A stretch of 64,000 nt of DNA from GCA-2401735 sp051252095 (GTDB lineage: Bacteria > Pseudomonadota > Gammaproteobacteria > Burkholderiales > Methylophilaceae), in NCBI GenBank assembly GCA_051252095.1, contig JBPOFK010000003.1:108623-172622 (forward strand). The letters are read 5' to 3'. A model generated the notes under the pieces. That model saw only the letters and a list, made by a program, of their open reading frames with translations. It was not told where the DNA came from and searched no databases. This document shows positions 8,934 to 17,154 of the stretch, in pieces. A program made the position numbers and the translations under genes. Position 1 is the first letter of the stretch, and every line of letters begins with the position of its first letter.

Positions 8934-9503
8934 ATGATGCGGATTAATTTACTACCTCACCGTCAGATTAAGCGCGCTGAGAGGCAGCGACAATTTGGGT
9001 TAATGGCTTTGTTTACAGCAGTGTTGGCTTCCGCAATTGTGTTTGTCGGCTGGACTTATCTTGGATCTAAAAAGCAAGCGCAACTAGACAGAAATACAAG
9101 ACTTGAACAAGCAATCGCAAAATTAGATGTCGAGATAGCAGACATCAAAGAACTTAAAGACCAAATTAATAGTGTGCTAGAAAGGAAGCAGATTGTAGAA
9201 AATTTGCAGACCAATCGTAGCCAGGCTGTAGTCGTAATGGATGAATTGGCGCGTCAATTACCAGAAGGCTTGTTCTTAAAAAGTATTAAACAAGTTGGCA
9301 ATGTGATTACTGTGCAAGGTGTCGCAGATACGAATGCACGCGTTGCGACATTAGTTAGAAATTTGGAAGTATCTAACTGGCTAGAGTCGCCAGTGCTGAT
9401 AGAAATTAAGGCTGCTACTGTTAATGGCATCAAACAAAATGACTTTACATTACAAGTACAGCTTAAAGCACAGAAGGCTGGGGACTCTCCAGCAAATGGC
9501 TAG
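8934..9503 (+). CDS. pilN: Type IV pilus assembly protein PilN
   Basis: PilN is a bitopic inner-membrane protein linking cytoplasmic PilM with periplasmic PilO. The cytoplasmic N-terminal tail carries the PilM-binding motif RINLLPHR at residues 3-10, then one membrane helix (about 23-45), a coiled coil and a ferredoxin-like periplasmic domain. Its 189 residues are normal. Two adjacent ATGs (8934 and 8937) are possible starts, and the first abuts the pilM stop. Confidence 0.95.
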   Translation: MMRINLLPHRQIKRAERQRQFGLMALFTAVLASAIVFVGWTYLGSKKQAQLDRNTRLEQAIAKLDVEIADIKELKDQINSVLERKQIVENLQTNRSQAVVVMDELARQLPEGLFLKSIKQVGNVITVQGVADTNARVATLVRNLEVSNWLESPVLIEIKAATVNGIKQNDFTLQVQLKAQKAGDSPANG

Positions 9504-9520
9504 AACATAGGCGCCGGATT

Positions 9521-10162
9521 ATGAATTTTGATGATTTTAATAATATAGATTTTAATAATATGGGAAGCTTGCCAGTTCCAGTGAAACTGGTGCTGCTAAG
9601 TGTCCTCGGCTTGCTTATAGTTGCGGGCGGCTATTTTTTATTGTGGAGTGGTGAGATTGATGCTTTTGACCAAGCAGAGGCAAAAGAGCAAGAGTTAAGA
9701 CAAACTTTTCTGTCTAAAAAAAGCCAGGCAGTAAAAATTGAAGCATATAGACAGCAAATGGTTGATATTGAAAAAACATTTGGCGCACTTTTAAAGCAAT
9801 TACCTGACCGCTCTCAAATGGATGGGTTGCTAACAGATATAAACCAGTCTGGCCTTGGCCGTGGGTTGGAGTTTGAATTGTTTAAACCTGGTCAAGAAGT
9901 TGTTGCAGACTTTTATGCTGAAATGCCTATTCAAATTAAGCTACTTGGTAACTATCATGATATCGGTGCATTTGCGACAGACGTGTCACGGTTGTCACGT
10001 ATTGTTACACTCAATAATCTTTCTATTGCGCCCGTTAAGAGCAATTTGAAAAATGGCGGTGGAGCATTGATGCTTGAAGCAGTGGCGAAAACCTATCGTT
10101 ATTTAGATTCGTCTGAAATTGCCAGCAAGCGTGCGGCAGAACAGAAAAAAGGACGTAAATAA
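9521..10162 (+). CDS. pilO: Type IV pilus assembly protein PilO
   Basis: PilO partners with PilN to form the periplasmic alignment complex of the type IV pilus. In 213 residues: a short Asn/Asp-rich cytoplasmic N-terminus, one membrane helix (about 23-46, LVLLSVLGLLIVAGGYFLLW), a coiled coil, and a ferredoxin-like domain with FYAEMPIQIKLLGNYHDIGA, which is typical. The stop overlaps the pilP start (TAATG). Confidence 0.95.
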   Translation: MNFDDFNNIDFNNMGSLPVPVKLVLLSVLGLLIVAGGYFLLWSGEIDAFDQAEAKEQELRQTFLSKKSQAVKIEAYRQQMVDIEKTFGALLKQLPDRSQMDGLLTDINQSGLGRGLEFELFKPGQEVVADFYAEMPIQIKLLGNYHDIGAFATDVSRLSRIVTLNNLSIAPVKSNLKNGGGALMLEAVAKTYRYLDSSEIASKRAAEQKKGRK

Positions 10163-10668
10163 TGCGCTTTAATCTATTTTTCCTGTTATTACTGTCGTTC
10201 TTACTGCCTGCGTGTGATGGAAGTCAAGGGGATGATTTGGATCAGTTTATGGCAAATTCAGCCAATAATATGAGTAAAAGTGTTGCACCTTTACCAGAGG
10301 TTTTACCTTATACGCCACTAGAATATAACGTTGATGGCGCCTTATATGATCCATTTAAATCAAGGAAAGTGAAATCTGGTGGCGGTTCATTGCAACCAAA
10401 CACCAATAGGCCGAGAGAAGCCCTAGAGTCTTTTCCTCTGGAAAGTTTAAACTTTGTAGGCTCACTTAGTAAAAAAGGGCAAAAGTATGCGCTGATAAAA
10501 ACACCGGATGAAGCCTTGCAAAGGGTAAAAGTAGGCAATTACTTAGGCCCGAATTTTGGGTTGATTACATCAATTAGCGAAAACGAAATCAATATTAAAG
10601 AGGTTGTTCAAGACGATGTGAGCGGTGATTGGATTGAACGCGATGCTAGCATTAATTTGCAAGAATAA
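10162..10668 (+). CDS. pilP: Type IV pilus lipoprotein PilP
   Basis: PilP is an inner-membrane lipoprotein that connects PilNO to the PilQ secretin. The signal peptide ends in a lipobox (LLPAC at about residues 14-18), then a flexible region with YDPFKSRK, and a C-terminal beta domain (LESFPLESLNFVGSL, then VKVGNYLGPNFGLI) characteristic of PilP. It has 168 residues. It overlaps pilO by one base and pilQ follows at once. Confidence 0.95.
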   Translation: MRFNLFFLLLLSFLLPACDGSQGDDLDQFMANSANNMSKSVAPLPEVLPYTPLEYNVDGALYDPFKSRKVKSGGGSLQPNTNRPREALESFPLESLNFVGSLSKKGQKYALIKTPDEALQRVKVGNYLGPNFGLITSISENEINIKEVVQDDVSGDWIERDASINLQE

Positions 10669-10684
10669 TGAAATGGAAATGAAC

Positions 10685-12793
10685 ATGATTAAAAATATAG
10701 CAAAATGGGTGGGAATCATACTGTTTGCAACCATTGGTATGATGAGTCTAGCTAGCGCTGAAACGGGCGCATTTAGCAACAATATTGAAAGTATAGACTT
10801 TTCGCCATTGTCAGGTGGGCGTGTCAGTATTCGTGTAAAGACAACACAACCATTAGCCAATCCTCCAGCTGGCTTTACCCTAAAAAATCCAGCCCGCATT
10901 GCCTTGGACTTTCCTGGAACAGGAAATGGACTAAATAAAAATAACGTTAAAAGTGAACAAGGTGCATTAAAAAGCGTAACACTTGCACAAGCCAAAGACC
11001 GTACACGCATGGTGCTCAATTTGTCGAAATCAGTCGGCTATAACGCTGAAATTGATGGTAACGATGTGCTGATTGTGCTGCAAGGTGCTGCAGGTAATGT
11101 CGCTACAACTGCTGCAGAAACCCGCTTTGCAGAAGCTGAAGTCGGTGGTGAAACGCATTCAATATCGAATGTTGATTTTACAAGAGGTAAGAACGGTGAA
11201 GGTCGTGTGGTCGTTGATCTGTCAGACACAAGTACAGGCATCAATATCAAGCAAAAAGGTAAACAAATTGTCGTAGACTTTGTGGATACCAATGTTCCCG
11301 CTAACTTGCAAAGACGCCTAAATGTCATTAATTTTGGCACGCCAGTGCTATACGTAGATACGATGCAACAGGGTAATAATGGACGTATGGTTATTGAGCC
11401 TAAAGGAAATTGGGAGCAGTCTGCTTATCAGGCTGATAAAAAGTTTATTATTGATGTAAGACCAGTAATAGAAGATCCAAATCAATTAGTCAAAGGTTCC
11501 AAACCAGGCTACTCAGGTGAGAAGTTATCGTTGAACTTCCAAAATATTGAAGTACGTTCTGTGTTGCAAGTGATTGCTGACTTTACAGGATTGAATATTG
11601 TAGCTAGTGATACCGTCACTGGAAATCTAACTTTAAGGCTTAAAGATGTACCATGGGATCAAGCACTCGATATTATCATGCAGAACAAAGGCTTGACCAT
11701 GCGCAAGGTGGGGAATGTCATCACCGTTGCACCTACAGAGGAAGTTGCTGCTAAAGATAAAGCGGCGCTAGAGGCATCAAGAGCAATAGAAGATTTAGAG
11801 CCGTTAGTCACAGAAGTATTTAGACTAAAGTATCAAAAAGCAGAAGACTTCAAAAATATCTTAACGGGGGCAAATTCTGGTGGCGGTACGGGTGGTCAAA
11901 ACAGGAGTATTTTATCTAACCGTGGCAGTGCTGTTTGGGATCCGCGAACTAATACATTATTTATACAAGACACGGCAAAAAAACTAGCTGAAGTGCAAGA
12001 CATTATCAACAAAACCGATATTCCAGTGCGCCAAGTGATGATTGAGTCCAGACTGGTACTAGCGGACGAGCAATTTGGTAAAAGTCTTGGCGCAAGGTTT
12101 GGTGTGCAAAGTTCAACTACACCAGGACAAAATGAGTTAAATGTCGGCGGTACGCTGTCTGACACTGGTGATGCCGCTACTGGTACAGTAGGTAGCACAA
12201 CTGGATTAAACAGTAATCTGCCTGTAACGGCAGCAGGTGCAGGTAGTATAGCCTTCAGTTTATTCCGATTACCTGCCGGATTATTGTTGAATTTGGAGTT
12301 GACCGCTCTAGAAACGGACAATCGAGGTAAGATTGTGTCAAGTCCACGTGTCACAACTGCAGATCAGCAGACTGCTAAAATCGCACAAGGTACTGAAATA
12401 CCTTATCAGCAAGCATCGAGTAGTGGTGCAACCGCTGTTTCTTTTAAAGAGGCAGAGTTGAGTTTAGAAGTAACGCCTCTAATCACACCAGACAACAATA
12501 TCATTATGGATTTAGAGGTTAAAAAAGAGAGTGTCGGAGAGATTTTTGGTGGTGTGCCATCCATCGATACGCAAAACGTTAAAACACAAGTATTAGTTGC
12601 GAATGGAGAAACGGCTGTTTTAGGTGGTATTTACGAACAGACAGAGCGAAATCAAGTTGAAAAAGTACCTTTCTTTGGCGATATCCCAATTTTGGGTAAT
12701 GCCTTCAAACGTAGAACTAGACAGGATGATAAATCAGAATTATTGATATTTATTACGCCTAAAATTATGGATGATAGTTTAGACTTACGTTAA
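10685..12793 (+). CDS. pilQ: Type IV pilus outer-membrane secretin PilQ
   Basis: PilQ forms the outer-membrane channel for the pilus fibre. From the ATG at 10685 it has 702 residues with a signal peptide ending near SLASA. Two N-terminal AMIN-type domains (peptidoglycan contact) are followed by the STN/N0 and N1 domains (VRSVLQVIADFTGLNIVAS) and the secretin barrel, with the VPFFGDIPILGNAFKRR signature near the end. I chose 10685 because GGA lies seven bases upstream and the signal peptide begins there; in-frame ATGs at 10673 and 10679 and upstream codons overlapping pilP are less likely. A strong terminator-like hairpin follows. Confidence 0.95.
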   Translation: MIKNIAKWVGIILFATIGMMSLASAETGAFSNNIESIDFSPLSGGRVSIRVKTTQPLANPPAGFTLKNPARIALDFPGTGNGLNKNNVKSEQGALKSVTLAQAKDRTRMVLNLSKSVGYNAEIDGNDVLIVLQGAAGNVATTAAETRFAEAEVGGETHSISNVDFTRGKNGEGRVVVDLSDTSTGINIKQKGKQIVVDFVDTNVPANLQRRLNVINFGTPVLYVDTMQQGNNGRMVIEPKGNWEQSAYQADKKFIIDVRPVIEDPNQLVKGSKPGYSGEKLSLNFQNIEVRSVLQVIADFTGLNIVASDTVTGNLTLRLKDVPWDQALDIIMQNKGLTMRKVGNVITVAPTEEVAAKDKAALEASRAIEDLEPLVTEVFRLKYQKAEDFKNILTGANSGGGTGGQNRSILSNRGSAVWDPRTNTLFIQDTAKKLAEVQDIINKTDIPVRQVMIESRLVLADEQFGKSLGARFGVQSSTTPGQNELNVGGTLSDTGDAATGTVGSTTGLNSNLPVTAAGAGSIAFSLFRLPAGLLLNLELTALETDNRGKIVSSPRVTTADQQTAKIAQGTEIPYQQASSSGATAVSFKEAELSLEVTPLITPDNNIIMDLEVKKESVGEIFGGVPSIDTQNVKTQVLVANGETAVLGGIYEQTERNQVEKVPFFGDIPILGNAFKRRTRQDDKSELLIFITPKIMDDSLDLR

Positions 12794-12833
12794 GTATCAG
12801 TAAGTCAACCTGACAGAACGTTGACTTTGCCTT

Positions 12834-12867
12834 AAAATGCCTATCATTATTTTGATAGGCATTTTTT
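12834..12867 (+). terminator. Terminator-like hairpin ending at the aroK start codon
   Basis: A 13-bp perfect stem (12834-12846 with 12853-12865, core AATGCCTATCA), a 6-base loop and a T-run ending at 12867. It should end pilMNOPQ transcripts. The aroK ATG begins at 12868, the very next base, so no separate ribosome site exists for aroK outside the hairpin. Confidence 0.85.
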
Positions 12868-13386
12868 ATGATGTCACTAGATGGCAATATTATTTTTATC
12901 GGCTTGATGGGTGCTGGTAAAACAACAGTCGGTAGACAACTGGCCAAACAGATGGGCAAAACATTTTATGATACAGATCATGAAATAGAAAAACGCACAG
13001 GTGTTAAAATTCCAGTGATATTCGACCTGGAAGGGGAAGCAGGTTTCCGAAAGCGTGAAGCAGCCGTAATTGAAGAAATGGCCCATCAAACAAATATTGT
13101 ATTAGCAACTGGTGGTGGTGCTGTATTAGCACAAGAGAACAGAAAAGTACTTAAAGAGAATGGCTGTGTTATCTATTTACGCGCCACAGTTAATGACTTA
13201 TATAAACGCATGCGACATGATAAGCAGCGCCCATTGTTGCAAAACGTGGATATTAAAGCAAAGTTGGAAACCTTATATCAAGAACGCAACCCCATATATA
13301 CGGAAATGGCGGATATGATTCTCGACACTGGACATCAGCCAGCCAGCACACTTGTTAATCAAATAAAGAAATCAATACTAGCATGA
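12868..13386 (+). CDS. aroK: Shikimate kinase
   Basis: AroK phosphorylates shikimate at the 3-hydroxyl with ATP in aromatic amino-acid synthesis. It has 172 residues. The Walker A motif GLMGAGKTTVG lies near residue 11, followed by FYDTDHEIEKRTG (magnesium/shikimate-binding Asp), FRKREAAVI, and the glycine-rich LATGGGAVL. The start is ATG at 12868 or 12871; both follow directly on a terminator-like hairpin with no Shine-Dalgarno sequence. The gene overlaps aroB by 4 bases (ATGA), the usual aroKB pair downstream of pilQ. Confidence 0.95.
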   Translation: MMSLDGNIIFIGLMGAGKTTVGRQLAKQMGKTFYDTDHEIEKRTGVKIPVIFDLEGEAGFRKREAAVIEEMAHQTNIVLATGGGAVLAQENRKVLKENGCVIYLRATVNDLYKRMRHDKQRPLLQNVDIKAKLETLYQERNPIYTEMADMILDTGHQPASTLVNQIKKSILA

Positions 13387-14465
13387 CACAACAAACACTC
13401 ATTGTCTCTTTAGCTGAGCGCTCTTATCCAATTCATATTGGTACTGGCTTACTAAGCGAAGTAACATTATTGACTCAGCATCTCACCGGCAAGCAAGTCG
13501 CCATTATTAGCAATACAACGGTGGCGCCATTGTATATGAGAAAAATCACTGACCCACTGCGCAGTCAAGGATTCAATGTGGTTGAAATTATTTTGCCTGA
13601 CGGTGAGCAATATAAAAATAGTGAGACATTAAACAAAATCTATGATGCATTAATTGAAGCGCGTTGTGAACGTAATGCAACCTTAATCGCACTTGGTGGC
13701 GGTGTGATTGGGGATTTAACAGGTTATGCTGCTGCGACCTATTTACGTGGTGTGCCGTTTATTCAAATTCCAACGACGCTGCTTTCACAAGTAGATTCTA
13801 GTGTCGGCGGTAAAACAGGCATCAATCATCCTAGTGGCAAAAATATGATCGGGGCATTTTATCAGCCAAAAGTCGTGCTGATTGATACCGATACGCTCAA
13901 AACACTACCCCCTCGCGAGTTGTCGGCGGGTGTGGCAGAAGTGATTAAATATGGTCTGATTCGTGATGCCGAGTTTTTTAGCTGGCTAGAAAAAAACATG
14001 AAACAGTTGATGGCATTGGATGAAACTGTGGTGGCTGAAGCGGTGTATCGCTCGTGTCAAAATAAAGCTGAAGTGGTAGCAGCTGATGAAAAAGAAGCAG
14101 GAGAGCGTGCCTTGCTTAATTTAGGGCATACCTTTGGTCATGCCATTGAAAATGCGATGGGCTATGGCGTTTGGTTGCATGGTGAAGCTGTAGCCACAGG
14201 GACAGTCATGGCGGCAGAATTATCGCAGCGAATGGGTTGGCTCAATAGCGAGGATGCGGACAGGATTAAAGCGATATTTAAAACTGCCAATCTTGATAAA
14301 GCCGCGCCAGCATTAGGTGTAGAAAAATACCTTGATTTAATGGGCTTGGATAAAAAAGTGCAAGATGGAAAAATCAGATTAGTGCTACAACAAGGGATTG
14401 GTAAATCCGTGATAACCAGTGATTATGATGTTATAAAGCTAAAAGAAACTTTAGCTGTAGAATGA
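13383..14465 (+). CDS. aroB: 3-dehydroquinate synthase
   Basis: AroB converts DAHP to 3-dehydroquinate using NAD and a divalent metal, the second shikimate-pathway step. Its 360 residues match the family. Seen: the NAD-binding ALGGGVIGDLTGYAAATYLRG, the PTTLLSQVDSSVGGKTGIN substrate loop, and metal-binding His in LNLGHTFGHAIE and LHGEAVATG. It is translationally coupled to aroK. Confidence 0.97.
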   Translation: MTQQTLIVSLAERSYPIHIGTGLLSEVTLLTQHLTGKQVAIISNTTVAPLYMRKITDPLRSQGFNVVEIILPDGEQYKNSETLNKIYDALIEARCERNATLIALGGGVIGDLTGYAAATYLRGVPFIQIPTTLLSQVDSSVGGKTGINHPSGKNMIGAFYQPKVVLIDTDTLKTLPPRELSAGVAEVIKYGLIRDAEFFSWLEKNMKQLMALDETVVAEAVYRSCQNKAEVVAADEKEAGERALLNLGHTFGHAIENAMGYGVWLHGEAVATGTVMAAELSQRMGWLNSEDADRIKAIFKTANLDKAAPALGVEKYLDLMGLDKKVQDGKIRLVLQQGIGKSVITSDYDVIKLKETLAVE

Positions 14466-14506
14466 AAAGGAAAGACAGAATATTCTATTCTAGAGTTTTA
14501 AAGCCA

Positions 14507-14532
14507 TTCCTGTTGTAACAACACAACAGGAA
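14507..14532. repeat. Inverted repeat after aroB
   Basis: A 10-bp perfect inverted repeat (TTCCTGTTGT, 6-base loop, ACAACAGGAA), 42 bases after aroB. There is no T-run directly after it on either strand, so it is a weak terminator at best. The remaining 14533-14761 is AT-rich leader and promoter region for the porin; no confident promoter could be assigned, although TTGCTA near 14561 with CATACT 18 bases on is possible. Confidence 0.4.
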
Positions 14533-14761
14533 CACAAAAAAGTAAAGTAAAAGCACATAAATAGTTGCTAGGCACTGCATGACTTTGGCATACTGTGTTC
14601 AACCTTCTTGTAAATGAATGTTAATAATTTAACAAGTTTGTAGGGAAGTTAAAAATTTCTCTTTGCTGAAGTAATTCTATAAAAGTTATAAAGCAAAATG
14701 AGGGTGTTTTAGCAGTAAAAAAGTAGTAAAAAACTTTTAAGTAAAATTTTAGGAGAATTAC

Positions 14762-15982
14762 ATGAACAACAAGTTAAAATTAGCAGTTGCAGCAGCCTTA
14801 GTTGCTGGTGCTTCAAGCGCTAATGCTGGTATTATGATCCCAGCTGGTGATTGGACACTAGACATCGGTGGCGTTGTAAACGCTTACTACACACGCACAT
14901 CATTCAGTGGTGATACTGGTGGTGCAGCATCACCTCTTGGTTTAGGTGATGGCAATGCCGAGGACTCAAATAACATAACAACAGGTTTGTTGCCTAACTA
15001 CCTGTCAGTTTCTGGTAAGACGCGTCAAAATGATTTAGACGTTGGTTTTACTATCTCAATTAACCCAGGTGCTTCGACTACAAACGGTGGTTTCCAAGGT
15101 TCACAACAGGAAAATCGTCAAGCATTTTTAACATTTGGTGATGCTTCTTGGGGTTCTATTAAAATTGGTAAAGACCTAGGTATTTATGCGTCAGACGCAA
15201 TTTTGAATGACATGACGCTCTTAGGTGTTGGTTCAGGCGCAGGATCTTTAGCTGGTAATACAACTACTTTAGGCCGTATTGGTTCTGGCTTTATGTATGC
15301 AGACTGGAAATCACAAGTGGCTTATTCATCACCTAATTGGAATGGCTTCAATTTCACAGTTGGTGTAACTCAAGCATGGAATGCAATTGATAATCCATTA
15401 GATGCAGTAGCTTTGGGTAGTCTGGGCGGCACTGGACGCGGGGAAGGTCAGTCTGCTTATGAGGCTAAAGCTTCTTATGCATGGACTGGTGATGTTGCTG
15501 GTAAAGTTTGGGCATCAGCAATTTCACAAAAGGTAGACTTCAACGTTGCTGGTATTGGTGATGATCGCGCTACAGCATGGGATATTGGTGCTAATGTTAA
15601 TGTTGCTGGTTTCGGTTTAACAGCTTACTATGGTGACGGTGAAGGTATCGGACAAACAATTCAATTGTTTGATGGTTTTGATTCTACAGGCGATGCACGT
15701 GACTCAGACCAATGGTACTTACAAGCAACATATACTATTCCTGGCGTAGGTACAAAAATCGGTGCTAGTTATGGCGAATCTACCTTGGATGGTAACAGTG
15801 GCGAAGTTTTTGATGAGTTAGAAGATAGTATGTGGACACTAGGTGTTTATCATCCTATCACCAAGCATCTAAACTTAGTTGCTGAGTACTCAGAATCAGA
15901 AAGAGATCTAGATAGAACTGCTCTGACTGACTTAAAGGCTGATGCAAAAACAATCTCTTTAGGTGCGATTTTATTCTTCTAG
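14762..15982 (+). CDS. Outer-membrane porin
   Basis: A 406-residue outer-membrane beta-barrel porin. A typical signal peptide (LKLAVAAALVAGASSANA, cleaved before G) leads into alternating strands rich in Gly, Asn, Asp and aromatic residues, ending in a C-terminal Phe (SLGAILFF), the BAM-recognition signal. It resembles the porins of methylotrophic betaproteobacteria rather than the classic OmpC type. AGGAG lies five bases upstream of the ATG. Long intergenic spaces on both sides and a strong terminator after it suggest a single highly expressed unit. The solute it passes cannot be told from sequence. Confidence 0.88.
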   Translation: MNNKLKLAVAAALVAGASSANAGIMIPAGDWTLDIGGVVNAYYTRTSFSGDTGGAASPLGLGDGNAEDSNNITTGLLPNYLSVSGKTRQNDLDVGFTISINPGASTTNGGFQGSQQENRQAFLTFGDASWGSIKIGKDLGIYASDAILNDMTLLGVGSGAGSLAGNTTTLGRIGSGFMYADWKSQVAYSSPNWNGFNFTVGVTQAWNAIDNPLDAVALGSLGGTGRGEGQSAYEAKASYAWTGDVAGKVWASAISQKVDFNVAGIGDDRATAWDIGANVNVAGFGLTAYYGDGEGIGQTIQLFDGFDSTGDARDSDQWYLQATYTIPGVGTKIGASYGESTLDGNSGEVFDELEDSMWTLGVYHPITKHLNLVAEYSESERDLDRTALTDLKADAKTISLGAILFF

Positions 15983-16030
15983 GATAAAATAAATCTAGCG
16001 CAGACTTGTCTCTGTGTTTGAGGTAAAAAG

Positions 16031-16056
16031 ACGGTAACTTCGGTTGCCGTTTTTTT
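16031..16056 (+). terminator. Rho-independent terminator of the porin gene
   Basis: An 8-bp stem (ACGGTAAC / GTTGCCGT, with one G-T wobble) closed by a stable TTCG tetraloop, followed by a run of six T. It lies 48 bases after the porin stop. Confidence 0.9.
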
Positions 16057-16103
16057 ATTTGTGACAGCGAGTTTTGAGTACTTTCCATATATAACCATAC
16101 TCT

Positions 16104-16202
16104 GTCATTGCGAGCTCGTGTAGGCTATAACAATCTATATATGACTCTAATCTCTACAATGCTTGATTGCTTCGTTGCTAGGTTCATTGCAAATCGTTAG
16201 TT
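16104..16202. repeat. Degenerate dispersed intergenic repeat (GTCATTGCGAG type)
   Basis: This region has GTCATTGCGAG at 16104-16114 and an inverted partner-like GATTGCTTCGTTG further on near 16170. The pattern resembles the GTCATTGCGAG...GAAGCAATCC intergenic repeats found in many proteobacteria. Together with the copy at 16982-17107 it brackets the gene at 16286-16957. The rest of the 15983-16285 gap shows only the porin terminator. Confidence 0.45.
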
Positions 16203-16285
16203 GCCGTTAGCAGTGCAGTCATTTAAACTTATTGCTCCAAATAATTGTCTATTTATGAATACGATAAGCACCTAAATAATTAATC

Positions 16286-16957
16286 ATGAACTTATACCCA
16301 GTTACTATTCTAGAAAACTTTTACGAAAACCCAGACGAGGTAAGGCGCTTTGCACTAAGTCAAAAATATAAATATAGATATCAAATGAAAGATGAAAATT
16401 ACGTCTTTCCAGGTAGCCGAACTAAAGATTTATTTACAATTAACAAGTCGTTATTTGAAAAAGCAAATAGAAAAATCATTTCTATATTTCATACGGGTGA
16501 TGATCTTACTAGATGGTCCATTACAACAAGCTTTCAAAGCGTATCGGAGGAATATGGAGAAGGCGTGATTCATACGGACCATAATACCGTCTTTGCCGCA
16601 GTACTCTATTTAACGCCTGATGCGCCATTAGATTCTGGTACTTCTTTATTTAAACCGAATGACAAGTTTAACCAAGAGAAATATGAATGGTGTTTGAAAG
16701 AGAATGATAGACGTTTTGACCAGGGTGAGATTGTCATGGATACGTCCTATCATGACATGTTTGATGAAGTGGTGCGGATTAATAATGTGTATAACACACT
16801 GATTTTATATGAAGGACGTCACTACCATGCAGCGAATAAGTTCTTTGGTAAAACTCTCAAGGATTCTCGTTTAGCGCAAGTGTTTTTTGTGAATAAGATT
16901 GATGCGCAAAAATATAGTTCTTTCCCTGTTTGGCGTAGCCAACAAGTTAAAGTCTAG
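16286..16957 (+). CDS. Putative Fe(II)/2-oxoglutarate oxygenase-like protein
   Basis: 223 residues, function unknown. A cupin/2OG-oxygenase pattern is suggested by an HxD-like HTD in EGVIHTDHNTVFAAVLYLTP, a distal His in LYEGRHYHAANKFFG, and a following Arg in DSRLAQVFFV, which could bind 2-oxoglutarate. The spacing (about 80 residues between HxD and distal His) suits the family, but the assignment is by motif only. It stands alone, with no clear ribosome site, between two stretches of dispersed repeat, and is not part of an operon. This suggests a movable or accessory gene. Confidence 0.55.
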   Translation: MNLYPVTILENFYENPDEVRRFALSQKYKYRYQMKDENYVFPGSRTKDLFTINKSLFEKANRKIISIFHTGDDLTRWSITTSFQSVSEEYGEGVIHTDHNTVFAAVLYLTPDAPLDSGTSLFKPNDKFNQEKYEWCLKENDRRFDQGEIVMDTSYHDMFDEVVRINNVYNTLILYEGRHYHAANKFFGKTLKDSRLAQVFFVNKIDAQKYSSFPVWRSQQVKV

Positions 16958-16981
16958 GTTTTTTAAATCAAATTTATAACT

Positions 16982-17107
16982 GGATTTCTTCGTCGCTATA
17001 CTCCTCACAATGACGGCTTGTCACTGCGAGGCCGATAGACCGTGACAGTCTAAGTAAGACGCCAATTAATATCAAAATATGGATTGCTTCACTGCGTTCG
17101 CAATGAC
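16982..17107. repeat. Dispersed intergenic repeat cluster (GTCATTGCGA...GAAGCAATCC)
   Basis: Two or three partial units: an inverted CTCCTCACAATGAC at 17001-17014, GTCACTGCGAG at 17020-17030, and the best copy at 17082-17107, whose reverse complement reads GTCATTGCGAACGCAGTGAA then GCAATC. This is the same family as at 16104. Confidence 0.6.
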
Positions 17108-17154
17108 ACCAAGCTATCAGGTCTTAGGCTTGTCTAAAGGTTCTACTAAAGATA

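Noticed and set aside
10570..11019. A 149-residue minus-strand open frame across pilP/pilQ
   Set aside because: Covers the signal-peptide region of pilQ in reverse; no support.
11896..12354. A 152-residue minus-strand open frame within pilQ
   Set aside because: Shadow frame of the secretin domain with no recognisable motif.
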